Assembly: GCA_027487905.1 (NCBI GenBank)
Contig: JAIYCR010000021.1
Span: 1-41,688 of the forward strand
Length of the DNA: 41,688 bases
Direction: 5' to 3'
Origin: Rubrivivax sp.
Lineage (GTDB): Bacteria; Pseudomonadota; Gammaproteobacteria; Burkholderiales; Burkholderiaceae_C
Shown: in pieces, positions 29,263 through 37,600 of the stretch
Position numbering within the stretch: the first letter of the stretch is position 1
Layout of the letters: each line of letters opens with the position of its first letter
Translations under genes and position numbers: made by a program
Notes under the pieces: model-generated
The model's input: the letters and a program-made list of their open reading frames with translations, nothing else
What the model was told of the DNA's origin: nothing
Database searches by the model: none

Positions 29263-29909
29263 GATTGCTGCTCCAAGCCCTTGTCACGATTGGGATCATC
29301 CTCGGCTCTGGAACCGTCCGCGCCGACGCCTATGACCGCTTTTTCCAGGCGCTGGGGCTGGACGACGCGGCCACCGTGGGCTCGCTGCTGCAGCGGGGTT
29401 TCCCGGTCGACGCGCGGGATGCACGCGGTCAGCCGGCGCTGGTGCTGGCCATCCGGGCGCCGGCCCCCAAGGTGCTGGCCCTGTTGATGGAACATCCGCA
29501 GGTGGACCTGAACCAGCCGACGCCGGCCGGCGAGACCGCCTTGATGATCGCGGCGCTGGAGGGCCAGCTCGACTGGACCCGAAGGCTGGCCGACCGCGGC
29601 GCCGCGCTGGACAGCCCGAGCGGCTGGACGGCGCTGCACTATGCGGCCACCGGTCAGAACCCCGACACCGTGGCCTTGCTGCTCACCCGCGGCGCGGTGG
29701 TGGATGCCCGTGCGCCCAATGGCGCGACGCCCCTGATGATGGCCGCCCGCCACGGCGACCAGCGCCATGTGGACCTGCTGCTGGCCCGCGGAGCCGATCC
29801 CCGGGCGGTGGACCGGGCCGGGCGCAGCGCGGCCGACTACGCCCGCATGGTCGAGCGCGACCGCCTGGCCGCCCGGCTGCAGGCCTTGCAGCAGGCTCCG
29901 CCGCGCTGA
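29259..29909 (+). CDS. Secreted ankyrin repeat protein
   Basis: A 216-residue protein. Residues 1-24 are a Sec signal peptide (hydrophobic core LLLQALVTIGIILG) ending in VRADA. The rest is four or five ankyrin repeats, recognised by GETALMIAALEGQLD, GWTALHYAATGQNPDTVALLL and GATPLMMAARHGDQRHVDLLL with the typical RGADPRAVDRAGRSAADYA cap. Ankyrin repeats mediate protein contacts, so a periplasmic binding or protective role is likely; the partner is unknown. It is coupled to tatD by an ATGA overlap, a placement seen in related bacteria. Confidence 0.9.
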   Translation: MRLLLQALVTIGIILGSGTVRADAYDRFFQALGLDDAATVGSLLQRGFPVDARDARGQPALVLAIRAPAPKVLALLMEHPQVDLNQPTPAGETALMIAALEGQLDWTRRLADRGAALDSPSGWTALHYAATGQNPDTVALLLTRGAVVDARAPNGATPLMMAARHGDQRHVDLLLARGADPRAVDRAGRSAADYARMVERDRLAARLQALQQAPPR

Positions 29910-30002
29910 GGGGTGTACCGCGGGCTGGCTTGTCATCCCGGGCAGGGGGCTTGTCAGGCAAATTCCGACGCACGACATGGCGCGGCATCCACTGTGCCGG
30001 GC

Positions 30003-30029
30003 TCAAGTCGCTCCCTAGAGTGACGACAA
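30003..30029 (+). promoter_or_regulatory. Possible sigma-28 (FliA)-like promoter
   Basis: TCAAGT (30003-30008), a 13-bp spacer and GACGACAA (30022-30029) resemble the sigma-28 pattern (TAAAGT, 13 bp, GCCGATAA) with one -35 and two -10 mismatches. It lies 41 bp before the small ORF. The -10 overlaps a hairpin arm, so either this or the hairpin may be the real feature. Confidence 0.3.
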
Positions 30030-30051
30030 CGCTGAACGAGCGTCCGTCGTC
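30022..30051 (+). promoter_or_regulatory. Hairpin or palindrome in the leader of the small ORF
   Basis: GACGAC (30022-30027) pairs with GTCGTC (30046-30051) and ACGCT (30029-30033) with AGCGT (30039-30043) around a GAACG loop: 11 base pairs with a small internal bulge. There is no T-tract, so it is not a terminator. It ends 7 bases before the AGGAG ribosome-binding site, which it leaves free. Confidence 0.5.
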
Positions 30052-30069
30052 CCCCAGCAGGAGCACCCC

Positions 30070-30309
30070 ATGCACACCAGCCGCGTCGCCGCCAATCCCT
30101 TCGGCCTGATGATGAACCCGCAGGCCATCCTGGCCGCCGTCGAGCGCTCCGAGCGCCTGGGCGGTCTGCAGCGCCGGGTCTGCCGTCCCCTGGACAAGCC
30201 GCTGATCCCCCGGGTGGGCGCGGCCGCCGCGCTGGCCGAGGTGGACGCCCACGAGGATGCCGAGGACGACGTCCCCGACGACTTCGGCGCCGATTCCCCG
30301 CTGCTCTGA
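30070..30309 (+). CDS. Small conserved-looking hypothetical protein (79 aa)
   Basis: I do not recognise a characterised family. The 79-residue product begins MHTSRVAANPFGLMMNPQAI, continues with a helix-prone AAVERSERLGGLQRRVCRPLDKP, and ends in a very acidic tail (EVDAHEDAEDDVPDDFGAD). The ordered first half with one Cys and the acidic tail, together with AGGAG 6 bp before the ATG and an isolated position with its own leader, argue for a real gene. I recall similar short proteins in Burkholderiales genomes, without function. It has no signal peptide or membrane segment. Confidence 0.65.
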   Translation: MHTSRVAANPFGLMMNPQAILAAVERSERLGGLQRRVCRPLDKPLIPRVGAAAALAEVDAHEDAEDDVPDDFGADSPLL

Positions 30310-30366
30310 GCGCTCGACGCTCCCTCGGTGCGGGTCATGCCGCGCTGAAGGAGGGGCGGGCCTGCA

Positions 30367-32427
30367 TCACGCCTGCAACGGCGGGTCGTTGCGCTTGCGG
30401 GCCAGCGCCAGGAAGAAGTCCAGGCACTCGGCGTTGGCCATGGCATCGCGCTTGAGCACCTGCTCGGGCGCCGCGCCCAGCAGCAGCCGCTTCACGGGCA
30501 GTTCCATCTTCTTGCCCGACAGCGTCCGCGGAATGCCCGCGACCTGGAAGATGGCGTCGGGCACATGGCGGGCGGACAAGGCCTCGCGGATGGCCTGGCG
30601 CAGCGTCTTCTCCAGCGCGGCGTCCAGCGCCACGCCCTCGCGAAGCACGACGAACAGTGGCATCCAGCTGTCGCGCCCGAGGTGCTCCAGGTCGACGACC
30701 AGGCTGTCCATCACCTGCGGCAGCGCTTCGACGGCCCGGTAGAGCTCGGCCGTGCCCATGCGCACGCCATGGCGGTTGATGGTGGTGTCGCTGCGCCCGT
30801 AGATGACCGCGCCCACCGAGCCGCTTTCGGGGTGCGACACCAGGCGGATCCAGTCGCCGTGCCGCCAGACGCCCGCAAAGACATCGAAATAACTGTCGTG
30901 CAGGCGGCGTCCGTTCTCGTCGTTCCAGAAGCGCAAGGGCATGGAGGGCAGGGGAGCGGTGCAAACCAGTTCGCCCACCGCATCGAGCACCGGCCTTCCG
31001 GCTTCGTCGAAGGCGTGGACGGCCGCGCCCAGGCAGCGGCACTGCATCTCGCCGCGGACCTGCGGCAGCCCCCGGTGGCCCGCCACGAACGCGCCGGCGA
31101 AATCGGTGCCGCCGCTGATGACGTTGATCCAGATGGGCGCACCCTGCACCGGGGGAAGCCGTTGCCAGATCCAGTCATAGGCTTCGTCGGACAGCGGCGA
31201 GCCCGTCGACCCGATGGCCCGCAGGCGCGACAGGTCGCCGCATCGGGTGGGGTGGACGTCGGCCTTCAGGCAGCTGGCGTAGAAGGCCGCACCGCTGCCG
31301 AACCAGGTGATGCTCGCGTCCGCGGCGAAGCGCCACAGGCGGGTCCAGTCGGGCGGGGTGCCCGATTCCTCGGGGACGCCGGCGGGGTTGCCGTCGTACA
31401 GCGCGATGGTGGTGCCGCCCAGCAAGGCCCCGAGCTGCGCATTCCACATGATCCAGCCGGTGCTGCTGAACCAGAAGAAGCGCTCGCCGGATTCAAGGGT
31501 CGGTGCGACGTCGTTGTGCAGGCTGCCCTTGAGCGCCTCGAGCATCACGCCGCCGTGGCCGTGGACGATGGGCTTGGGCAGGCCAGTGGTGCCGCTGGAA
31601 TAGACGATCCACAGCGGGTGGTCGAAGGGCAGCCAGCGCGGGGCCCATCCTGGCGGCAGCGGGTCTGACACCAGATCGGCCCAGTCGTGGACCTGTCGGC
31701 CCGCTCTGGCGAAGGGCGCGCCCGGCGCGGTGGGGTCGAGGTCGGCCACCCACACCAGGTGCTCCACGCTGGGCAGGCCGGCGAGCACCGTGTGCAGCAC
31801 CGCTCGCCGGTCGTGGCGGATGCCGCCCCATTGCTGGCCGTCCACCGTGATCAGCACCCGCGGCTCGATCTGGCTGAAGCGGTCGAGCACCGCCACCGGG
31901 CCCATGTCGGGGCTGCAGATGCTCCAGGTGGCGCCCATGCTGGCACAGGCCAGGAAGGCCACGATGGCCTGCGGCGTGTTGGGCAGGTAAGCCGCGACGC
32001 GGTCACCGGGCTGCACACCCATCGCCTGCAGCCGCAGGGCCAGCGACGCCGCCTGCTGGCGAAGCTGCGCCCAGCCCAAGGCCACCGGCTCGGCCAGCCG
32101 CTCGTTCTGGAACACCAGTGCCGGATGTCCCGCCCGTTCGCAGGCCTCGACATGCCGGAACACCTGCTGCGCATAGTTCACCTGCGCGCCCGGAAACCAC
32201 ACCGCGCCGGGCATCACCGGCTCGACGAGCTCGGTCTGCCAGGGCGTGGGCGACTGCAGGTCGAAGTGCTGCCACAGCAGGCGCCAGAAGCCGCGCAGGT
32301 CGGTGACCGACCAGTGCCAGAGCTCCTCGTAGCTGGCGAAGCGCCGGCCGAGGGCGGATTCGGCGTGGCGCTGGAAGCGGTGGATGCGGGGTTCGGGCAA
32401 GCGAGCGGGGTGGTCGGTGCGTGTCAT
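30367..32427 (-). CDS. aacS: Acetoacetyl-CoA synthetase
   Basis: A 686-residue ANL-superfamily acyl-CoA synthetase. The length, the N-terminal YEELWHWSVTDLRGFWRLLW and NYAQQVFRH mark the acetoacetate-CoA ligase branch rather than acetyl-CoA synthetase. Adenylate-forming motifs are WIVYSSGTTGLPKPIVHGHGG (P-loop), ISGGTDFAGAFV, and the hinge/A8 region YGRSDTTINRHGVRMGTAELY; the catalytic Lys is in LSGKKMELPVKRLL. It activates acetoacetate with ATP and CoA, feeding acetoacetyl-CoA into ketone-body, leucine or poly-3-hydroxybutyrate metabolism. It is transcribed leftwards as a single gene, 155 bp from the phytase gene. Confidence 0.93.
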   Translation of the reverse strand: MTRTDHPARLPEPRIHRFQRHAESALGRRFASYEELWHWSVTDLRGFWRLLWQHFDLQSPTPWQTELVEPVMPGAVWFPGAQVNYAQQVFRHVEACERAGHPALVFQNERLAEPVALGWAQLRQQAASLALRLQAMGVQPGDRVAAYLPNTPQAIVAFLACASMGATWSICSPDMGPVAVLDRFSQIEPRVLITVDGQQWGGIRHDRRAVLHTVLAGLPSVEHLVWVADLDPTAPGAPFARAGRQVHDWADLVSDPLPPGWAPRWLPFDHPLWIVYSSGTTGLPKPIVHGHGGVMLEALKGSLHNDVAPTLESGERFFWFSSTGWIMWNAQLGALLGGTTIALYDGNPAGVPEESGTPPDWTRLWRFAADASITWFGSGAAFYASCLKADVHPTRCGDLSRLRAIGSTGSPLSDEAYDWIWQRLPPVQGAPIWINVISGGTDFAGAFVAGHRGLPQVRGEMQCRCLGAAVHAFDEAGRPVLDAVGELVCTAPLPSMPLRFWNDENGRRLHDSYFDVFAGVWRHGDWIRLVSHPESGSVGAVIYGRSDTTINRHGVRMGTAELYRAVEALPQVMDSLVVDLEHLGRDSWMPLFVVLREGVALDAALEKTLRQAIREALSARHVPDAIFQVAGIPRTLSGKKMELPVKRLLLGAAPEQVLKRDAMANAECLDFFLALARKRNDPPLQA

Positions 32428-32582
32428 CGTCGGCGGCCCGCTAGGGCGTGGCGCGCAATGCGGCGAGCAGTGCGGGCCGACGCCTGGCGCAGGGGTCTTG
32501 CAAAGCCCTCAGCTTATCCCGCCATGCGTGCGGGCTTCGCTCGATGCCGAACCCAGGAGCCGGTCGCGCCGGTGGCCGGGTT

Positions 32583-34547
32583 TCAGGGCAGCCCCAGCGC
32601 CCGAACCACCGCCTCCCAGGGCAGGAGCTTGAAGTTCTGAGGCCCGTCGGGCAGGCGCTTGTAGCCGTCCTGCACCACCAGCAGACCACGCTCGAAGCCG
32701 GGGCCGAAGCGGCCGCCCAGGACCTCCAGCCCATCGGTCTCGGACACGCCATCGATGCCTGCAGCCAGGTTCAACCCGATGCGGAAACTGCCCCGTACCG
32801 CATGGGGCGGCAGACCGTCGAGCACGACGAACCGGCTGTTGCCCTGGCTGGACACGACCAGGTAATGACGGCCCGCGTCATCGATGAAGCCCAGGCCCTC
32901 GACATCCGCTTGCAGCACCGGACCGACAGGCAGCACCAGCGTGAGATCGGTCGGTCCGTCGGCGCGGGCGGACACCGACCACACCCCGCGCTTTTCCTCG
33001 CCCATGAAAAGGCGCTCACGGGCATCGTCGGCCACGCAGGCCTCCGGTTGGGTCTCCACCCGGAATTCGCGGACCCGCGTGCCACCCAGGCGCCCGGAGG
33101 CCTGCCGGACGACCTGGTACTGGTGAAAGCGTCCGTCCTTGTCGTTGACGATCACCTGCAGGCCACCCGTGGGCGGACGGTGCAGGCAGATGCCGTAGAT
33201 GTCCGGCAGTCCGGTGGGGATGCGACCCGCGTCGGCAAGCCGGCCCTTGCGGTCGATGGCGAACAGCAGGATGTCCAGGTCGTCGCGCTGCGTGGCCACC
33301 GCGATGTCCAGCCGCCGGCCGTCCAGGTTCACGTCCTGCCGCAGGTCGACGTTGTTCACGCGGCCGACCAGCAGCGCCTGGCGCTCACGGCCCTTGAGGT
33401 CGTAGACGAAGAGGCCCTGCTTCTTGTTCGTGCCCACCACGCGGGACCGGGCCGGGTCCGTGGGGTGCCGCCAGATGGCCGGGTCGTCGGCAGCGTCGCC
33501 GAAGCGGCCCACCGGATCGGTCTGGGCCACCGGCAGCACGATGGGCACGGCGTCGCCGCGCCGCTCGGCAGGGGGCGGGGTCAACAGGGTCGAACGCTGG
33601 TCTTCGACCAAGGGCCAGGCGTTCCACTGGCCGGACTTGCGCTGCTGCGTCCACAGCGCCGGCACCGACGCGCTGCTGCCATCCGCCCAGGCCAGGCTCT
33701 TGTCCGAAGCGCGCACCGCAAGCGCCTGGCGAGCCGCCACCGTCCACGCGTCGCTCAGCCGGTCGGGCGCCTGCAGCATCAGCCACTGGGAGCCGTCGGC
33801 GTCCAGCACGGCCAGGCCCGAAGGCAGCAGGGCCAGCGGACCGGCGCCCTTGACCAGCGGGCCATAGGGCGCGCGAAGCAGCACCGGTGCACGCGCGGGC
33901 GGGCCTTCGGCATCCGCTGGCACGACCCACACGCCCAGGTCCGGTTCGGCCGCGTAGAGCCACTGGCGGGCGTCGTCGACCCGGCAGTGGTGCACCTGGG
34001 GCGGCAAGGCGAAACGGCGCAGCAACCGGGCCTGCGGCGCGCGTGCGTCCGCGGGCATCACCCACTGCTCGGTGATGCCGTCCTTGGCGACAAGGAACAC
34101 GTGTTCAAGGCCCTGGGCATCGCGCCCGGCGCACAGGGTCTCGACGCCAAAGCGCGGCGACGGCAGGGGCTCGAGCGGGCGCAGCACGAAGCGCTGGCGG
34201 TCGAACACCCAGCGCCGGACCTGCTGCGTGTCCGCGTCCAGCGCCAGCAGGGCCAGACCCTCGGGATGGGGGCGGGTGTCCAGGTGCTGGGCGCGCAGGC
34301 TCTCGCTCCAACGCTCGCGGCCCTGGGCGTCCAGCAGCCGCACCGCCCGACGCTCGAGCACCACCCAGCCCAGTCCGTCCGGCAGTGCAGCCGCCTCACG
34401 GGCGGTCGTGCTCGCCGGACCCTGGGCGACGGCAGGCGCCGCCGGGAGCGGCACGACCTGCGCCCGCGCACCGGTCAAGCCCGCGGCCAGGCAAGTCGCC
34501 GCGAACCAGGCAAGGACGCGCGCTGGCCGGGCGGAGAGGGGGGGCAT
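32583..34547 (-). CDS. Beta-propeller phytase (3-phytase) with N-terminal extension
   Basis: A 654-residue secreted protein. A signal peptide (residues 1-29, ending GARAQ) is followed by about 310 residues with repeated propeller-like strands (RWVFDRQRFVLRPL, WLYAAEPDLGVWVV) and then, from about residue 345, a beta-propeller phytase domain: DPVGRFGDAADDPAIWRHPTDP, VVGTNKKQGLFVYDLKG, NNVDLR, IYGICLH, EGLGFID and GISETDGLE-like GVSETDGLEV. These acidic loops bind the calcium ions that hold phytate. The enzyme releases phosphate from inositol hexakisphosphate. It starts 5 bp after the TonB-dependent receptor stop, so the pair is an operon. The N-terminal half resembles a degenerate second propeller, as in dual-domain phytases. 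Confidence 0.88.
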   Translation of the reverse strand: MPPLSARPARVLAWFAATCLAAGLTGARAQVVPLPAAPAVAQGPASTTAREAAALPDGLGWVVLERRAVRLLDAQGRERWSESLRAQHLDTRPHPEGLALLALDADTQQVRRWVFDRQRFVLRPLEPLPSPRFGVETLCAGRDAQGLEHVFLVAKDGITEQWVMPADARAPQARLLRRFALPPQVHHCRVDDARQWLYAAEPDLGVWVVPADAEGPPARAPVLLRAPYGPLVKGAGPLALLPSGLAVLDADGSQWLMLQAPDRLSDAWTVAARQALAVRASDKSLAWADGSSASVPALWTQQRKSGQWNAWPLVEDQRSTLLTPPPAERRGDAVPIVLPVAQTDPVGRFGDAADDPAIWRHPTDPARSRVVGTNKKQGLFVYDLKGRERQALLVGRVNNVDLRQDVNLDGRRLDIAVATQRDDLDILLFAIDRKGRLADAGRIPTGLPDIYGICLHRPPTGGLQVIVNDKDGRFHQYQVVRQASGRLGGTRVREFRVETQPEACVADDARERLFMGEEKRGVWSVSARADGPTDLTLVLPVGPVLQADVEGLGFIDDAGRHYLVVSSQGNSRFVVLDGLPPHAVRGSFRIGLNLAAGIDGVSETDGLEVLGGRFGPGFERGLLVVQDGYKRLPDGPQNFKLLPWEAVVRALGLP

Positions 34548-34552
34548 GAACG

Positions 34553-37150
34553 TCACTGGAAGTCGGCCTTCAAGGTGATCTTGTAGCTGCGGCCGTACTG
34601 TTCGTACTGCGCGTTGAAGGGCTTGCTTCCTTGGTACACGAAGTATTTCTCGTTCGTCAGGTTGGCCACCTCGAAGCCCACGGCCCACTGGCGGGACAAC
34701 CGCCATGCGAATGAGAAATCCACCTGCGTCTGGGTATCGACATACAGGTCCTGGCTCGCATTCAGGATGTCCGAACCCGTCTGGAGCAGATAGGGCGACT
34801 TGTGGTTGGCCGCGATGCGCGTGCTGACGGGACCGGCCTCATAGCCGAGCACCAGGTTCAGCACCCGGTCGGAAGCACCGGGCAGCGGGATCTCGCGCGA
34901 GCGCTGACCCTGAGTGGCCGCATCGAAGCGCGCGATGTTGCCGCGCGCCTGGATCCAGCTCGCGTTCACCCCGACGATCAGGCCGTTGAAAGGTACGGGC
35001 AGCCCGCGCAGCGCCTGCTGGTAGCTGAGCTCGATGCCATCGGCCTTCGCATCATCGCCGTTGGCGAAGCCGTTCACCGTGGTGAAGCTCTGCCACGGCG
35101 CGGTGCCCGCCAGGTTGGTTCCGTAGGTGAAGTTGCGGATGTCCTTGCGGAAGAGGTAGGCCGAAGCGGCCCCGCTGCCGTCGCCGAAGCTGCGCTCCAC
35201 GCCGAGGTCGAAGTTGGTGGACCGCAGCGGCAGCAGTTCGGGGTTGCCCACGGTGGCCTCGGTGGGGCTGGCCAGCGTGACGCCGGGCGCGAGCTGCGCG
35301 AAGCTCGCGCGGACGACCGAGCGGGTGACGGCGGCCCGCACCGATGTGGCCCCGCCCAGGTCATATCGCGCCTGCAGCGAGGGCAGCCAGTCGCTGTAGA
35401 CGCTGCCTGCCGTGCGCGGCGTGACCGTCGTGCCCTGCAGCTGCGAGCCATTGGCGCTGAACTCGGTGCGCTCGTACCGAAGGCCGCCCGTCACGCTGAG
35501 CGCACCTGACTCCACCGTACTCATCGCGTAGGCGGCATCGATGTTCTCGCGCATCGTGTAGTCGTTGACGGTGGAGGCCTCGAGCAGCCGTGCTCCGTCG
35601 CGCGGCAGCGGTGCGATTCGCGCGCGCACGGCCGCCGGGTCGATGGACGGTCCGATCGTTCCGAGCCCGAAGTCGACCGGAGCGCCAGCGAAGCCCGCCA
35701 GCGTCGTCGGCCCGGCCCCCCAGAAGCTCGGGCTGGTGGGGTTGCTGCTGCTGTAGCCCCACTGGTTGGTGTCGTTGGTCTTGGTGCGGCGCGAGTTCTT
35801 CGCACCGGCCTGCCAGCGGGTGTCCAGCCCAGCCAGCTCGATGCGGCGGCCGAGGTCGCCCTTGAAATGGGCCTCCTCGTCGCGGCTGATGCGTTGCTGC
35901 AGGGTGATGGCGTTGAGGTTGTAGCGGGCCGGGTCGAACAAGGTGGCCGGCCCCGACAGCGTCGGGATTTCGGGGTTGGTGAAGCTCAGCCCTGCGAAGT
36001 TGCTGGCGCCGCGGAAGCGCGCGTCGTTGATCGATTCGGGCGTGTCCTCGCTGGCCTTGGACAGGCCGCCCGCGAACTTGAGCGTCCAGTCGCCCTCAGT
36101 GTGCTCGCCGCCGAAGGTCACCGACCGCAGGTTCTGCGTGTACTTGCGCTGGCGCAGGCGACGTTCCACCCGGGAGGTGAAGGTGTCGCCGGGCACTGCG
36201 GTGCTCAGGGTTGCTGGTGGCGGCGTCGGGTTGGTCAGGCTGATGTTGGAGATCGTCAGGCGGTCGCGCACCTCGTCGTCGCTGAACTGGCTGGTCAGCA
36301 GCCGCAGGTAGATCTCCGTGCCCGGCTGGGGCCGAAGATCGACATTCATCGACAGGGCCTGCCGCTCCCGGTTGGGCAGGTAGTCGCGCAGCTCGAAGCC
36401 GCCGACCCGGCCATTGGTCCAGGCGCCGCCGGTTTCGACGTTGTCCGAGCCGAAGCGCCGCTCCTCGGCACTGAAGCCCAGGGCGATGGCGGCGCGGCCG
36501 TCCAGGAAGCGGGATGCGAACAGGCCGCCCAGGTTGGGGCTGGTCTGCCCGGTCAGTCCGTCGCGGGTGGCGCCCGCGTTGAGGGACACCAGTCGACCGG
36601 GCAGATCGAAGGCGGAGAGCGTCTGCACGTCCACCGTGCCGCCCAGGGAATTGGCGTCCTGGTCCGGCCGCAGGGTCTTCTGGACGGTGATGCTGCGGAT
36701 GAGACCGGCGGGCAGCACGTCCAGCGCGACGCCTCGGCGTCCCGCTTCGGCGGCGGGGGCGAGGGCCCCGTTGATCGTGACCGTGTTGAGGTCCGGCCCG
36801 AGGCCCCGGATCACCACATAGCGTCCTTCGCCTTGATCTCGCTGAACGGATACACCGGGCAGCCGGGCCAGGGCCTCGGCGGCGTTCTTGTCGGGCAGCG
36901 CTCCGATGTCGTCCGAACTCAGGACGCTGACGATGCCGTCGTTCGAGGCCTGGGCCGCCAGAGACCGGCGAAGCGATCCCTGCTGGCCCGTGACGACGAC
37001 CGGCGTCAACTGCGCCGCAGCCGGTGCCGCCGGCGCAGCGGGTGCAGATCCCTGTGCAAAGGCGCCCGACGAGGCAGCCATCAGCAAGGCGACGCACAGG
37101 CGGGTCGGATGGGAAGGCGGTGTGGAGGTCGAAAACTTCCGGGAATTCAT
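34553..37150 (-). CDS. TonB-dependent outer-membrane receptor
   Basis: An 865-residue outer-membrane receptor. A signal peptide (about residues 1-32, ending GAFAQ) precedes the plug domain: TPVVVTGQQGSLRRSL, then ALPDKNAAEALARLPGVSVQRD, YVVIRGLGPDLNTVTINGA and SLGGTVDVQT, the pattern of the Xanthomonas/Caulobacter-type subfamily. The rest is a 22-stranded barrel ending YGRSYKITLKADFQ, with a C-terminal aromatic pattern near FQ as expected for Bam-dependent insertion. The adjoining phytase suggests transport of inositol phosphate or a phytate-bound metal complex; iron or another ligand cannot be excluded. Confidence 0.93.
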   Translation of the reverse strand: MNSRKFSTSTPPSHPTRLCVALLMAASSGAFAQGSAPAAPAAPAAAQLTPVVVTGQQGSLRRSLAAQASNDGIVSVLSSDDIGALPDKNAAEALARLPGVSVQRDQGEGRYVVIRGLGPDLNTVTINGALAPAAEAGRRGVALDVLPAGLIRSITVQKTLRPDQDANSLGGTVDVQTLSAFDLPGRLVSLNAGATRDGLTGQTSPNLGGLFASRFLDGRAAIALGFSAEERRFGSDNVETGGAWTNGRVGGFELRDYLPNRERQALSMNVDLRPQPGTEIYLRLLTSQFSDDEVRDRLTISNISLTNPTPPPATLSTAVPGDTFTSRVERRLRQRKYTQNLRSVTFGGEHTEGDWTLKFAGGLSKASEDTPESINDARFRGASNFAGLSFTNPEIPTLSGPATLFDPARYNLNAITLQQRISRDEEAHFKGDLGRRIELAGLDTRWQAGAKNSRRTKTNDTNQWGYSSSNPTSPSFWGAGPTTLAGFAGAPVDFGLGTIGPSIDPAAVRARIAPLPRDGARLLEASTVNDYTMRENIDAAYAMSTVESGALSVTGGLRYERTEFSANGSQLQGTTVTPRTAGSVYSDWLPSLQARYDLGGATSVRAAVTRSVVRASFAQLAPGVTLASPTEATVGNPELLPLRSTNFDLGVERSFGDGSGAASAYLFRKDIRNFTYGTNLAGTAPWQSFTTVNGFANGDDAKADGIELSYQQALRGLPVPFNGLIVGVNASWIQARGNIARFDAATQGQRSREIPLPGASDRVLNLVLGYEAGPVSTRIAANHKSPYLLQTGSDILNASQDLYVDTQTQVDFSFAWRLSRQWAVGFEVANLTNEKYFVYQGSKPFNAQYEQYGRSYKITLKADFQ

Positions 37151-37600
37151 GTCGGTGGCCGGTGGGGCTTTGTTGTTCGGGTGGGGCGCTTGTGGCCGAT
37201 GGGCCGGTAAGGGGATGCGCCGGGAGGCGCAGGAGCGACCGCAGGTTCGGCTGGCGGCGTGAAGGCGCCGTGACTCGGAGCGGGATCACGGCGTTGATCA
37301 CCCACTTGACGGATCTGTACAACACCGACGATGTAGATTATGTAAACACAAGGAGTGACTCGGGTGCAGGGCTGGCCAGCACCGCCCGGCCTGGCCCCAA
37401 CCGTCAGCGCCCCCCCACGCCCGTTCGACCAAGGCCCGAGCTGAACGCCGCAATCAGCCTATTCCCGGCCCGTTTACTGCTTGTTGTGACCCAAGCCGGG
37501 CCACTAAGCTCGGCTCGCGTTCTGCGCACCGCACGCAGGGAGATGACGCGACCCCAGCCGCCTCAGAGTGGCCGTCGCCTTGTCATGCAACCGGTCCTCG
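37151..37600. promoter_or_regulatory. Divergent 450-bp region between receptor and GGDEF-EAL gene
   Basis: This is the largest gap in the window and contains no gene I can support. An AT-rich patch at about 37312-37352 stands out: on the minus strand CATAAT (complement of 37337-37342) is a fair -10 for the receptor, without a good -35; on the plus strand TTGACG (37306-37311) lacks a well-spaced -10. I see no clear Pho box or Fur box. The promoter of the GGDEF-EAL gene is not recognisable. Confidence 0.4.

Noticed and set aside
30308-30322. GAGCG/CGCTC hairpin after the small ORF as a terminator
   Set aside because: Only 5 bp of stem and no T-tract on either strand.
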